Assembly (NCBI GenBank): GCA_902768985.1
Contig: CACXNA010000008.1
Location: 1 to 64,000, forward strand
Direction: 5' to 3'
Length of the DNA stretch: 64,000 nt
Source: an uncultured Bacteroidia bacterium
GTDB taxonomy: Bacteria; Bacteroidota; Bacteroidia; Bacteroidales; UBA932
Shown here: positions 1 through 6,327 of the stretch, piece by piece
How positions within the stretch are numbered: position 1 is the first letter of the stretch
Layout of the letters: each line of letters starts with the position of its first letter
Notes under the pieces: model-generated
The model's database searches: none
What the model was told of the DNA's origin: nothing
What the model saw: the letters and a program-made list of their open reading frames with translations, nothing else
Translations under genes and position numbers: made by a program

Positions 1-51
1 CAGCCCTAGCATTTGCAGGATCTGTGTGTTCGAATACTTCTTCAAGTCCAT
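1..51 (-). CDS. Partial N-terminus of a small protein, possibly an XRE-type HTH regulator
   Basis: Only the first 17 codons lie in the window: an ATG at 51 reads MDLKKYSNTQILQMLGL and runs off the left edge with no stop. A well-formed Bacteroidota promoter (74-104) sits just upstream, so the start is probably real. The N-terminus resembles that of small XRE/HipB-like helix-turn-helix proteins of Bacteroidales, but this is recalled similarity over 17 residues, so the family call is a guess. What lies beyond the edge cannot be seen. Confidence 0.45.
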   Translation of the reverse strand, partial: MDLKKYSNTQILQMLGL

Positions 52-73
52 ATTGCATCAGTCTTTTCCGATG

Positions 74-104
74 CAAATGTAATTAATTATAGTTAAAATC
101 CAAA
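74..104 (-). promoter_or_regulatory. Promoter for the partial gene at the left edge
   Basis: Read on the minus strand there is TTTG (101-104), a 19-nt spacer and TACATTTG (74-81). This matches the Bacteroidota primary sigma consensus TTTG-N19..21-TAnnTTTG exactly. The ATG at 51 follows after a short leader. Confidence 0.7.
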
Positions 105-231
105 TAATGCGGTTAATCTTTATTTTATTATAGCTTATAGTTGTCGGCCGTAGTAGCATACGAAGTATAGTGTTCAATAAGACCCGATGCCAAACATTTC
201 CGCTGGCTATACGGGAAAAAGTCTTTATACT

Positions 232-280
232 CAGCGGGAATTATCATATAAACGGGTGTTTCCGCTGAATATAGCGCAAA
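232..280. repeat. 49-bp dyad repeat, copy A
   Basis: This segment matches 3109-3157 in the same orientation at 40 of 49 positions. It contains the inverted half-sites CAGCGGGAA and TTTCCGCTG separated by 18 nt. A further TTTCCGCTG half-site lies at 197-205. No gene start follows on either strand as the ATPase follows copy B, so copy A may be the leftover promoter of a lost gene, or one end of the accessory patch. Nothing else was recognised between 281 and 463. Confidence 0.7.
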
Positions 281-488
281 AAACAGCGTAACCTTATGCG
301 TGATTCAAAGTCTTTCACGGTTTCAACAATTAACGGACTTAAATATAGTTTTTTTTTAATCTCCTCGCACCTGTGCCCTGCCTTCATTCCTGGCGCAGGT
401 ATAGGGTGTTGATGGTGCGGGTATAATCATGATACATGCCGAAAACAGGCGGATGGAGATCACATGATGGATATTTTGAAAATTTTAA

Positions 489-496
489 TAAATTTG
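489..496 (+). promoter_or_regulatory. -7 box TAAATTTG upstream of the lipoprotein
   Basis: TAAATTTG matches the Bacteroidota -7 consensus and lies 30 nt before the ATG at 527. No good -33 TTTG is seen at the right distance. The box falls inside the longer open frame that begins at 464, which favours 527 as the true start. Confidence 0.45.
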
Positions 497-526
497 CGGC
501 CCCAAAACTTTAACAGAGAATTGATT

Positions 527-1492
527 ATGAAGAGAACGATTTTCAATTTGCTTGTATGTGCGCTGAGCGCACTCGTAATAATGTCCTGTGAGAAAGAGAC
601 TCCGGTCCGTCCCCAACGCGCTCTGGACCATTATATTGAGTTGGATTTCTTTTCCCGTTACCCGGGTGTCTCCCTTACCGATTTTTCGGAATACGAAGAT
701 TCGAAAGATGGGAAGACCGTTACAGACATCCATTTCGTTGACGGGAACGGCATACAGGGTTTTTCCGTCTACAAAAACGGAATGTGGATGATTACCGAGA
801 AGAACTATGATGTCGAGGATTTCCTCTATGCCATTCCGAGGAAGGTTGCCAGGACCTATATCGGTACGGGCATCGAGAACGAGGTCTACCACCGGGGCAG
901 CGATTGGTATTATGTCCATGAAATTGCGCGGCGCGGGATTGCCAAGAAACAGTATGAGTTCCTTTGCACCGCTCCGTTCGATGACGGATATGATACGGCG
1001 GAGAACTTGGTTTACGATATCATCATTGACGAGGACGGTACCTTGCTGACTTGTGCCCATGATGTCTTCAACCCTTCCATCTGGTGGTATGATATCACGA
1101 CTTCCATGGATGCCGTACGGAACAAGTATCCGGGCGCTACCATTCTAGGTGCAGTGAACGATGCCGGCAACAATGTCCTTTTCGTCCGGGATGAAGGGAT
1201 CGTGAAGACCGTGACGACCAAAAACTGTGGAGATGGCTTCGTGTGGACCTCGACGAGCTATCCGCTCGATATCAATACGCCGCTTCCGGAATCCGTCATG
1301 GCCGATAAGGAAAGATATGCTGAAAAGCATCCTGACAAGCCGTTCTATGCCCTCTCTGCCGTCGATCTTCCGGAAGGACATTTCTATGGACTAACCTTCG
1401 GCTCGGAACTGAACTGGACCATGTTCTATTCGAAAGCGGAACAAATGCCTGACAAATGCGCCTTAAGCTCCTGTGGTCCCTTTCTCAAATAG
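527..1492 (+). CDS. Lipoprotein, possible PepSY-like/BLIP-like repeats
   Basis: The predicted protein has 321 residues. It opens with a lipoprotein signal (MKRTIFNLLVCALSALVIMSC, cut before the Cys), so it is likely anchored in the outer or inner membrane. Segments with the pattern RYPGVSL...GFSVYKNGMWMITE and KYPGATI...VLFVRDEGIVKTV resemble the repeated unit of Bacteroidota PepSY-like (putative beta-lactamase-inhibitor-like) proteins. That is inference from pattern, not a firm assignment. An upstream ATG at 464 in the same frame would destroy the signal peptide and precedes a -7 box, so 527 was preferred. Base composition is AT-richer than the rest of the window. No function is proposed. 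Confidence 0.75.
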   Translation: MKRTIFNLLVCALSALVIMSCEKETPVRPQRALDHYIELDFFSRYPGVSLTDFSEYEDSKDGKTVTDIHFVDGNGIQGFSVYKNGMWMITEKNYDVEDFLYAIPRKVARTYIGTGIENEVYHRGSDWYYVHEIARRGIAKKQYEFLCTAPFDDGYDTAENLVYDIIIDEDGTLLTCAHDVFNPSIWWYDITTSMDAVRNKYPGATILGAVNDAGNNVLFVRDEGIVKTVTTKNCGDGFVWTSTSYPLDINTPLPESVMADKERYAEKHPDKPFYALSAVDLPEGHFYGLTFGSELNWTMFYSKAEQMPDKCALSSCGPFLK

Positions 1493-1522
1493 AATGATGG
1501 AGGATTTTTTCTTTACTATTTA

Positions 1523-1567
1523 CAAAGTATCAATATGAGACTTTGAAATCTCCGGAGTGATACTTTG
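1523..1567. repeat. Cluster of three CAAAGTATCA-type half-sites
   Basis: CAAAGTATCA (1523-1532) is an exact inverted partner of TGATACTTTG (1558-1567). Between them lies TGAGACTTTG (1536-1545), which differs at one base and has the same orientation as the last. The gap between two convergent genes is only about 140 bp. The arrangement looks like an operator or relic promoter rather than a U-tailed terminator. Confidence 0.5.
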
Positions 1568-1631
1568 AAAAGAGGTGAGATCTTCCCTGATAATGTGTGA
1601 TTTGCAATTTTCGCCCGCCATCACGACAAAT

Positions 1632-3056
1632 CTATACTGCAAACAGGTCATCCAGCGTAATCTCGTTCTGGATCATGTTCATATAACTGTTGCGGGCGAT
1701 TCCGTTCGTTGTGACCATGACCATGTGAACCGTACGTTTGTCCTTAGACAAATGACGATAAGTGTTAACCTTGTTCTCCAGATCCTGCGCATAATCCCTG
1801 TCGATTGTAAAGGCAGTCGTTGAGTGCTTCATTTCACAAAGGTCGGTGAATCCGTCGGCACGCTGTATGACAAGGTCTATCTGCGCCCCACGCCTGTTCT
1901 CCGTCCCCTTAGTGAACCACGAACAGACGTTTGTCTGGACGCCGGAGATGCCGAGGGCGGCCTTAATCTGCCGGATATGCTGGAGGCATACGCGCTCAAA
2001 GGCGTATCCCTTCCAGGTGTTGTGCGACGACGACGTGAAAGTATTCGACCAATAGTGCTCATCGCTGAAGGCGTTCTTCCTGATGCATAGATAATAGAAG
2101 AGCGTGTAGTTGTCCACCAGTTGGTATAGGGCGTTAGTCTCAGCAGTATCGGCAGATGCGAAACGGCGAACGAAACCGCACTCTTCCAACTCTTCCAGTA
2201 TGGTAGTGAACGTTCCACCGTCCGAGAGCTTGCTCTCTCGCAGAATATCGTCTCTGGTCATGCCAGACTTCCTCCCGTCGCTAAGGCATTCGATGACCTT
2301 GAGGTGATTCTTCGGGCTTTTAAACAGGACGGAATACAACGCGTCAAACTCGTCACGCAACTGGGCCGTCTCCGAGAAAAACATCTGGTCGATGTTCTGC
2401 GCGGCACTCAACCCCCTCTTCAGAAAACTCCAATAGTAGGGGATGCCACCAAGAATCATGTAGAGTTCCAAGATATCTTTCCTTGCAAGAACCAGATTGG
2501 CGCCCTGAGCAAAGAGTTCGCACTCATGAAGCGTGAAGGGAACAACCTTGATGCGGCTCGTTAGTCTCCCTCTGAGGCCTCCCTTGTCCTTCAGCAGTTT
2601 CTTGCTGATCCACGAGGTAGCGCTGCCGCAGACGATGAGCACGATGTCTTTCTCCTTGCGTGCCGTTGCCCATCCGTTCCAGAAACTCTCCAAGGCTCCG
2701 ATCAGGTTTCCTTTTGGCGTATCCATCCAGGGCAATTCATCGATGAACAGGACTTTCTTTCCGGCCGGAGCATCGTTTATGAGCTGTTTCAGCAGTTCGA
2801 ACGCATCAATCCAGGTTTTGGGAATGGCGCACTTCATTCCAGCAGCTGTCAGAGAGTTTCGAAATGCCGTCAACTGTTGCCGCAATGTCCCTTTTGCGAC
2901 CCCCGTATGCTGGAAGCAGAATTGGTAATTGAAGGTTTCCCGGACGAGGTATGTCTTGCCAACACGTCTCCTTCCATATACTGCACAAAACTGAGACTCT
3001 TCCTTGTCCAGAAGGCCAAGTAGCTCTATTTGTTCCTTTTCGCGTCCTATAATCAT
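1632..3056 (-). CDS. AAA-family ATPase with C-terminal DUF234/PD-(D/E)XK-like domain
   Basis: The 474-residue protein has a Walker A motif GRRRVGKT (residues 28-35) and a Walker B motif VLFIDELPW (D106, E107). It belongs to the archaeal-type ATPase plus DUF234 family common as multicopy accessory genes in Bacteroidales. The C-terminal part contains IDLVIQ...LCEMKHS, the D-x(n)-ExK pattern of PD-(D/E)XK nuclease folds. The cellular role of the family is not established; a role in mobile or defence-related functions is often suspected. Composition is AT-richer than neighbouring genes. Dyad repeat B and a -7 box lie immediately upstream. Confidence 0.9.
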   Translation of the reverse strand: MIIGREKEQIELLGLLDKEESQFCAVYGRRRVGKTYLVRETFNYQFCFQHTGVAKGTLRQQLTAFRNSLTAAGMKCAIPKTWIDAFELLKQLINDAPAGKKVLFIDELPWMDTPKGNLIGALESFWNGWATARKEKDIVLIVCGSATSWISKKLLKDKGGLRGRLTSRIKVVPFTLHECELFAQGANLVLARKDILELYMILGGIPYYWSFLKRGLSAAQNIDQMFFSETAQLRDEFDALYSVLFKSPKNHLKVIECLSDGRKSGMTRDDILRESKLSDGGTFTTILEELEECGFVRRFASADTAETNALYQLVDNYTLFYYLCIRKNAFSDEHYWSNTFTSSSHNTWKGYAFERVCLQHIRQIKAALGISGVQTNVCSWFTKGTENRRGAQIDLVIQRADGFTDLCEMKHSTTAFTIDRDYAQDLENKVNTYRHLSKDKRTVHMVMVTTNGIARNSYMNMIQNEITLDDLFAV

Positions 3057-3081
3057 GGCTAATATTTTGTGTTTTCCGCCG

Positions 3082-3089
3082 CAAATATA
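3082..3089 (-). promoter_or_regulatory. -7 box TATATTTG of the ATPase gene
   Basis: On the minus strand TATATTTG lies 26 nt before the ATG at 3056. No TTTG is found at the usual 19-21 nt distance. The dyad repeat at 3109-3157 occupies the -33 region and beyond, so it is well placed to control this promoter. Confidence 0.5.
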
Positions 3090-3108
3090 ATAAAAATGTC
3101 TCTATATC

Positions 3109-3157
3109 CAGCGGAAATTATCAAATATGCGAGCGTTTCCGCTGAGAATAGAGCAAA
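3109..3157. repeat. 49-bp dyad repeat, copy B, upstream of the ATPase
   Basis: It contains perfect 9-bp inverted arms CAGCGGAAA and TTTCCGCTG with an 18-nt spacer. It matches copy A (232-280) at 40 of 49 positions, including the flanking ATAG-x-GCAAA tail. Its position over the ATPase promoter suggests an operator, possibly conserved upstream of this gene family. Confidence 0.7.
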
Positions 3158-3186
3158 TTTTCGCGCTTTAAGTTATTAGTCAAACA

Positions 3187-3483
3187 TCAAATCAACCCAT
3201 CAAATTTCGTCATCGAACTCGCCTTGATGGAGTCCACGATGTCGATATAGGGCTTCATGGCCCTGTAGTCGGAGTGGCCGGTCCATTTCATCACGATGTT
3301 CGGGGTGATGCCCAGGGAGAGGGCATTGACGATGAAGGTGCGGCGGCCGGTGTGAGTGCCGACGAGTTCCCACTTGGGCTGGATCTTATCGGTGCGGACA
3401 TTGCCCTTGTAGGTGGTGACGCGGATCTCCTCATTGATACCGGCGAGTTTGCACAGCTCCTTGATGTCGCGATTCCCGCTTGT
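3187..3483 (-). pseudogene. Tyrosine recombinase (integrase), C-terminal remnant
   Basis: Minus-strand translation gives 98 residues ending at a TGA at 3187-3189. It contains the HxxR box GTHTGRRTF, the box TGHSDY, and PYIDIV with the catalytic tyrosine. These are the last three of the conserved tyrosine-recombinase motifs. The N-terminal two thirds, including the first catalytic Arg, are missing: reading upstream hits the TAA stop of the neighbouring gene at 3484-3486. The relic therefore joins that gene directly and marks a past excision or rearrangement at the edge of the accessory patch. It cannot be active. Confidence 0.85.
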
Positions 3484-4125
3484 TTACTGCATGATGCTGC
3501 GCTCGGTGGCGTTCATGTAGACGCGCGGGAGGGGTGCGTTGTTGAACGACGCCGAGGTGCCGCGGGAGAGGTCCAGCTGGACTTCGCTCCAGGGGCGCGC
3601 CACCATTTTATACGTTCCCGTAGCGAAATCGTACTCCGTCCGCACGGTCTGCGGAATCTTGTCCGGGGAATAGGGATTCTCATACGGCGCCCAGCCGGGC
3701 GTCTTGGCGAAGACGAAGGGATTGGAGGTGCTCATCATCGGAACCGTACCTTCCGCGAAACCGAAGGGGTTCGAGAGGAACAGCCGCAGGATCTTCAGCG
3801 CCAGTATCTCCTCGCGGGAAAGGTGCGGCGGCCGGTACAAATCCAAGTTCTTGCCCATGGAGCGGAGAACATTCGCGCTCGTGGCCGCGTTGATGCGCGC
3901 GGCGCGCTCCTCCCGGCTCTCGAAGCCGATGGGCGCGAGCACACCCTGCATCCGGATGCGGGAGTAGATGGAATAGCCCATCAGCGGGGAGAATTCCGGC
4001 TTCTGCCGGAGCGAATCGGCCTTCACGGCCGGCCCGTCAATCGGGGTCGCGGGATAGTCCTGCGCCCGCAGGACAAGCGTCCCGGCGGCAAGCAGCAGGA
4101 AAATAAGGAGGACAGGTCTCAGCAT
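3484..4125 (-). CDS. Exported protein of unknown function
   Basis: The 213-residue protein starts with a signal peptide (MLRPVLLIFLLLAAGTLVLRA, cleavage probably near AQD). The rest is soluble, with charged and proline-rich stretches and no motif I recognise. It may belong to one of the Bacteroidales DUF families near DUF4858, but this is uncertain. It lies 48 bp downstream of the LolA-like gene on the same strand and may be co-transcribed with it. Its stop codon abuts the integrase remnant, yet the reading frame itself looks intact. Confidence 0.75.
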   Translation of the reverse strand: MLRPVLLIFLLLAAGTLVLRAQDYPATPIDGPAVKADSLRQKPEFSPLMGYSIYSRIRMQGVLAPIGFESREERAARINAATSANVLRSMGKNLDLYRPPHLSREEILALKILRLFLSNPFGFAEGTVPMMSTSNPFVFAKTPGWAPYENPYSPDKIPQTVRTEYDFATGTYKMVARPWSEVQLDLSRGTSASFNNAPLPRVYMNATERSIMQ

Positions 4126-4173
4126 ACGCGGACCCGTAAAATCAAAGACTATACCAAGCCGCGCGGCTTCGCT

Positions 4174-4788
4174 TTACCGGAGGTCCTTGATGGTGGCGTT
4201 GGGGTAATCGGAGGGGCGGAAGGTGACCTGCGCCTCGGTGACGCCGCCGAAGCGGATGTCGCGCATGATCATCGTGACGCCGGAGGCCTTGGCGGTGATG
4301 CTCACGGGCATGTAGGTCCCTTTTTCGATCTCCATTTCAATGCTCTTGGGGGCGTCCTTGTCCGTGTTCTTGCTGTTCTTCTTGCAGCGGATTGTCCAGG
4401 TCTTGTCGGTCTGCTTGGCGAGCGAGATGTCGTAGCCGTCCAGGTCGTCGATCACCGAGAGGTCGCTGTCGTTGTCGGAAGGATCGTCGGGCTTGATTTC
4501 GATTTCGTTGGTTTTCTCGGTGTAGGTCCAGGAGGTCACGCCGTCGGACCAGGTGATGACCGTGACGCCCATCATTGTGGCCTCCAGGCGGGTTTTGTCA
4601 CCCAGGGTCCAGGCCTTGGAGGGCATCGTGCCGAGAATCGGCATCTTGATGTCTATCTGCATGCTGTAGCCTTCGGCTTCACGGGCGGTGGTCTCAGCAT
4701 CCATCCGGGCCACGATTTCTTTGGGGGTCTGCGCGAAGGCGGCCATGCCGGCCACGACCGCAACGATCAGGCAAATCAGTTTCTTCAT
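4174..4788 (-). CDS. LolA-like outer-membrane lipoprotein carrier family protein
   Basis: The 204-residue protein has a signal peptide (MKKLICLIVAVVAGMAAFAQ). It then follows the pattern of Bacteroidota LolA-like periplasmic proteins: an early MDAET helix, repeated beta strands, and the loop around SDGVTSWTY where the family has DG-x-x-x-W/Y. LolA-type proteins carry lipoproteins through the periplasm, but many Bacteroidota paralogues are untested, so specific function is inferred. The central acidic stretch DDPSDNDSDLSVIDD is typical of this subgroup. It is divergently transcribed from the esterase gene across a 77-bp AT-rich gap. Confidence 0.8.
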   Translation of the reverse strand: MKKLICLIVAVVAGMAAFAQTPKEIVARMDAETTAREAEGYSMQIDIKMPILGTMPSKAWTLGDKTRLEATMMGVTVITWSDGVTSWTYTEKTNEIEIKPDDPSDNDSDLSVIDDLDGYDISLAKQTDKTWTIRCKKNSKNTDKDAPKSIEMEIEKGTYMPVSITAKASGVTMIMRDIRFGGVTEAQVTFRPSDYPNATIKDLR

Positions 4789-4834
4789 TTCAGGTTATCC
4801 TTATATTTACGGCGTAAAGATAGCAATTATTACG

Positions 4835-4842
4835 TATCTTTG
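4835..4842 (+). promoter_or_regulatory. -7 box TATCTTTG of the esterase gene
   Basis: TATCTTTG lies 23 nt before the ATG at 4866 in the short AT-rich divergent region. No clear -33 TTTG is seen. A partial TATCTTTA on the other strand (around 4813-4820) may serve the LolA-like gene. Confidence 0.5.
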
Positions 4843-4865
4843 CTTTTACGAAAACTTTAGCCGAT

Positions 4866-5756
4866 ATGAAAAAGATCTCGCTTTCCCTGCTGGCGGCCCT
4901 CGTGCTGGGCGCGACAGCCCTGGCCCAGCCCGCGCGGCCTGTGTTCCATTTCCCGCAGCCGGACCTGATGTTCAACCTCTGGCCGGACGGCGCCCCGAGC
5001 AGCAACGGCCTCAGCGGCGACGAGATCGACTACGGCAACCACGTCTCCAACGTAACGAAGCCCACCCTCGCCGTCTTCCTGCCCGAGAAGCCCAACGGGC
5101 TGGCCATCCTCATCTGCCCGGGCGGCGCCTACGTGGACGTCTGGGACAAGACGGAAGGCTACGTGAATTCGAAATATTTCACCGACCAGGGGATCGTGTT
5201 CGCGGTGCTGAAGTACCGCCTGCCGAACGGCCACTATGAAGTGCCGCTCGACGACGTGCACGAGGCGATGCGCATCCTGCAGGCCCACAAGGCCGAATTC
5301 GGCTTCACCAAACTCGGCATTGCCGGCTGTTCGGCCGGCGGGCACCTCGCCGCCACGGCGGCCACCCATTTCGCGAAGCCGGAGGAGCGTCCCGATTTCC
5401 AGATCCTCTTCTACCCGGTCCTCTCCATGGACCCGGCCATCACGCACGCCGGCTCGTCCTTCTACCTGCTGGGGGAGAACCCGTCGCAGGAGCTGATCGA
5501 CCGCTACTCCAACGAGAAGCAGGTCAGCGCGGACACGCCGACCGCCTTCATCATGGCCAACTACGATGACACCGCCGTGCCCTGCGAGAACAGCCTCCGC
5601 TACTTCGAGGCGCTGCGCGCACACGGCGTGCCGGCCGCCCTGCACATCTACCCGCGCGGCGGGCACGGCTGGGCCGACCACCTGGACTTCCCGTACCGGG
5701 AGGCCTGGATGTGCGACCTCAAGCTCTGGCTGGCGGATATCGCAGCCGGAAATTAA
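4866..5756 (+). CDS. Secreted alpha/beta-hydrolase esterase (acetyl-xylan/feruloyl esterase-like)
   Basis: The 296-residue protein has a signal peptide ending at ALAQ. It carries an oxyanion motif CPGGAY, the nucleophile elbow GCSAGG with Ser156, an acidic residue in ANYDDTAVP and the His in RGGHGW. This is the layout of BD-FAE and acetyl-xylan-esterase-like hydrolases common in Bacteroidota. The likely role is removal of acyl groups from plant polysaccharide or a related periplasmic esterase activity. The exact substrate cannot be read from sequence. No polysaccharide gene adjoins it directly. Confidence 0.85.
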   Translation: MKKISLSLLAALVLGATALAQPARPVFHFPQPDLMFNLWPDGAPSSNGLSGDEIDYGNHVSNVTKPTLAVFLPEKPNGLAILICPGGAYVDVWDKTEGYVNSKYFTDQGIVFAVLKYRLPNGHYEVPLDDVHEAMRILQAHKAEFGFTKLGIAGCSAGGHLAATAATHFAKPEERPDFQILFYPVLSMDPAITHAGSSFYLLGENPSQELIDRYSNEKQVSADTPTAFIMANYDDTAVPCENSLRYFEALRAHGVPAALHIYPRGGHGWADHLDFPYREAWMCDLKLWLADIAAGN

Positions 5757-5778
5757 CGCTTTATTTTAGGAAGATTCC

Positions 5779-6291
5779 CTACTCCAGGACCAGATGGCCG
5801 CGATAGTTGATGGCATCGCGGTTCTTGCAGCGTACCTGGACGTCGGCCTTGCCGTTGTCGAAGACCGTCACGCGGTATTCGACGACGTCCTCGTCGTTGT
5901 CGGTGGAGAACTCCACGACCCGGCGGTCGGACTTATCGGGCACTTCGGTGTAGGTGTCGATCTTGTCCTCGAAATCAAGCACTTTGCCGCCGCCGTAGGG
6001 CACCGAATAGGCCGTGCCCTGGTAGGGCAGGTGGGAATTGACAGTATCTCCGTCCACGGTCAGGGAGTAGCCGCTGCCAACGACAGAGCGTCCCGGACCG
6101 CGGAGGGGATTCATGGATTCTATCTCGACTTCGAACTTGCGCGCGTCCAGCTGCTGCCGGACAAGGGCAGCGACGCGGGAGGCTTCCGCCTTGCGCGACG
6201 CGGCGTTCTGGTGCAGCACGCCACACCCCACCGCCAGGACGACGAGGATCAGCAGCGAGCCAAGCCATTTGGCTGTATTGTGTCGCATCAT
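5779..6291 (-). CDS. DUF4251 lipoprotein
   Basis: The 170-residue protein has a lipoprotein-type signal (LLILVVLAVGC). The mature part contains the DUF4251 hallmarks IESMNPLRGPGRSVVGSGYS, SHLPYQGTAYSVPYGGGK and a closing NRDAINYRGHLV. The family is exported and restricted largely to Bacteroidota; its function is unknown. ATG codons occur at 6291 and 6288 and either could be used. A -7 box lies 19 nt upstream, so it is transcribed separately from the metalloprotease gene. Confidence 0.9.
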   Translation of the reverse strand: MMRHNTAKWLGSLLILVVLAVGCGVLHQNAASRKAEASRVAALVRQQLDARKFEVEIESMNPLRGPGRSVVGSGYSLTVDGDTVNSHLPYQGTAYSVPYGGGKVLDFEDKIDTYTEVPDKSDRRVVEFSTDNDEDVVEYRVTVFDNGKADVQVRCKNRDAINYRGHLVLE

Positions 6292-6309
6292 ACTTCGCTA
6301 AGTTTTCGG

Positions 6310-6317
6310 CAAAGATA
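6310..6317 (-). promoter_or_regulatory. -7 box TATCTTTG of the DUF4251 gene
   Basis: On the minus strand TATCTTTG lies in the 36-bp gap after the metalloprotease stop and 19 nt before the start at 6291. No clear -33 element is visible, since that area is the end of the upstream coding region. Confidence 0.55.
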
Positions 6318-6327
6318 GTAATTATTT

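Noticed and set aside
3187-3483. A functional integrase
   Set aside because: Only the C-terminal third is present and reading upstream meets a stop at once.
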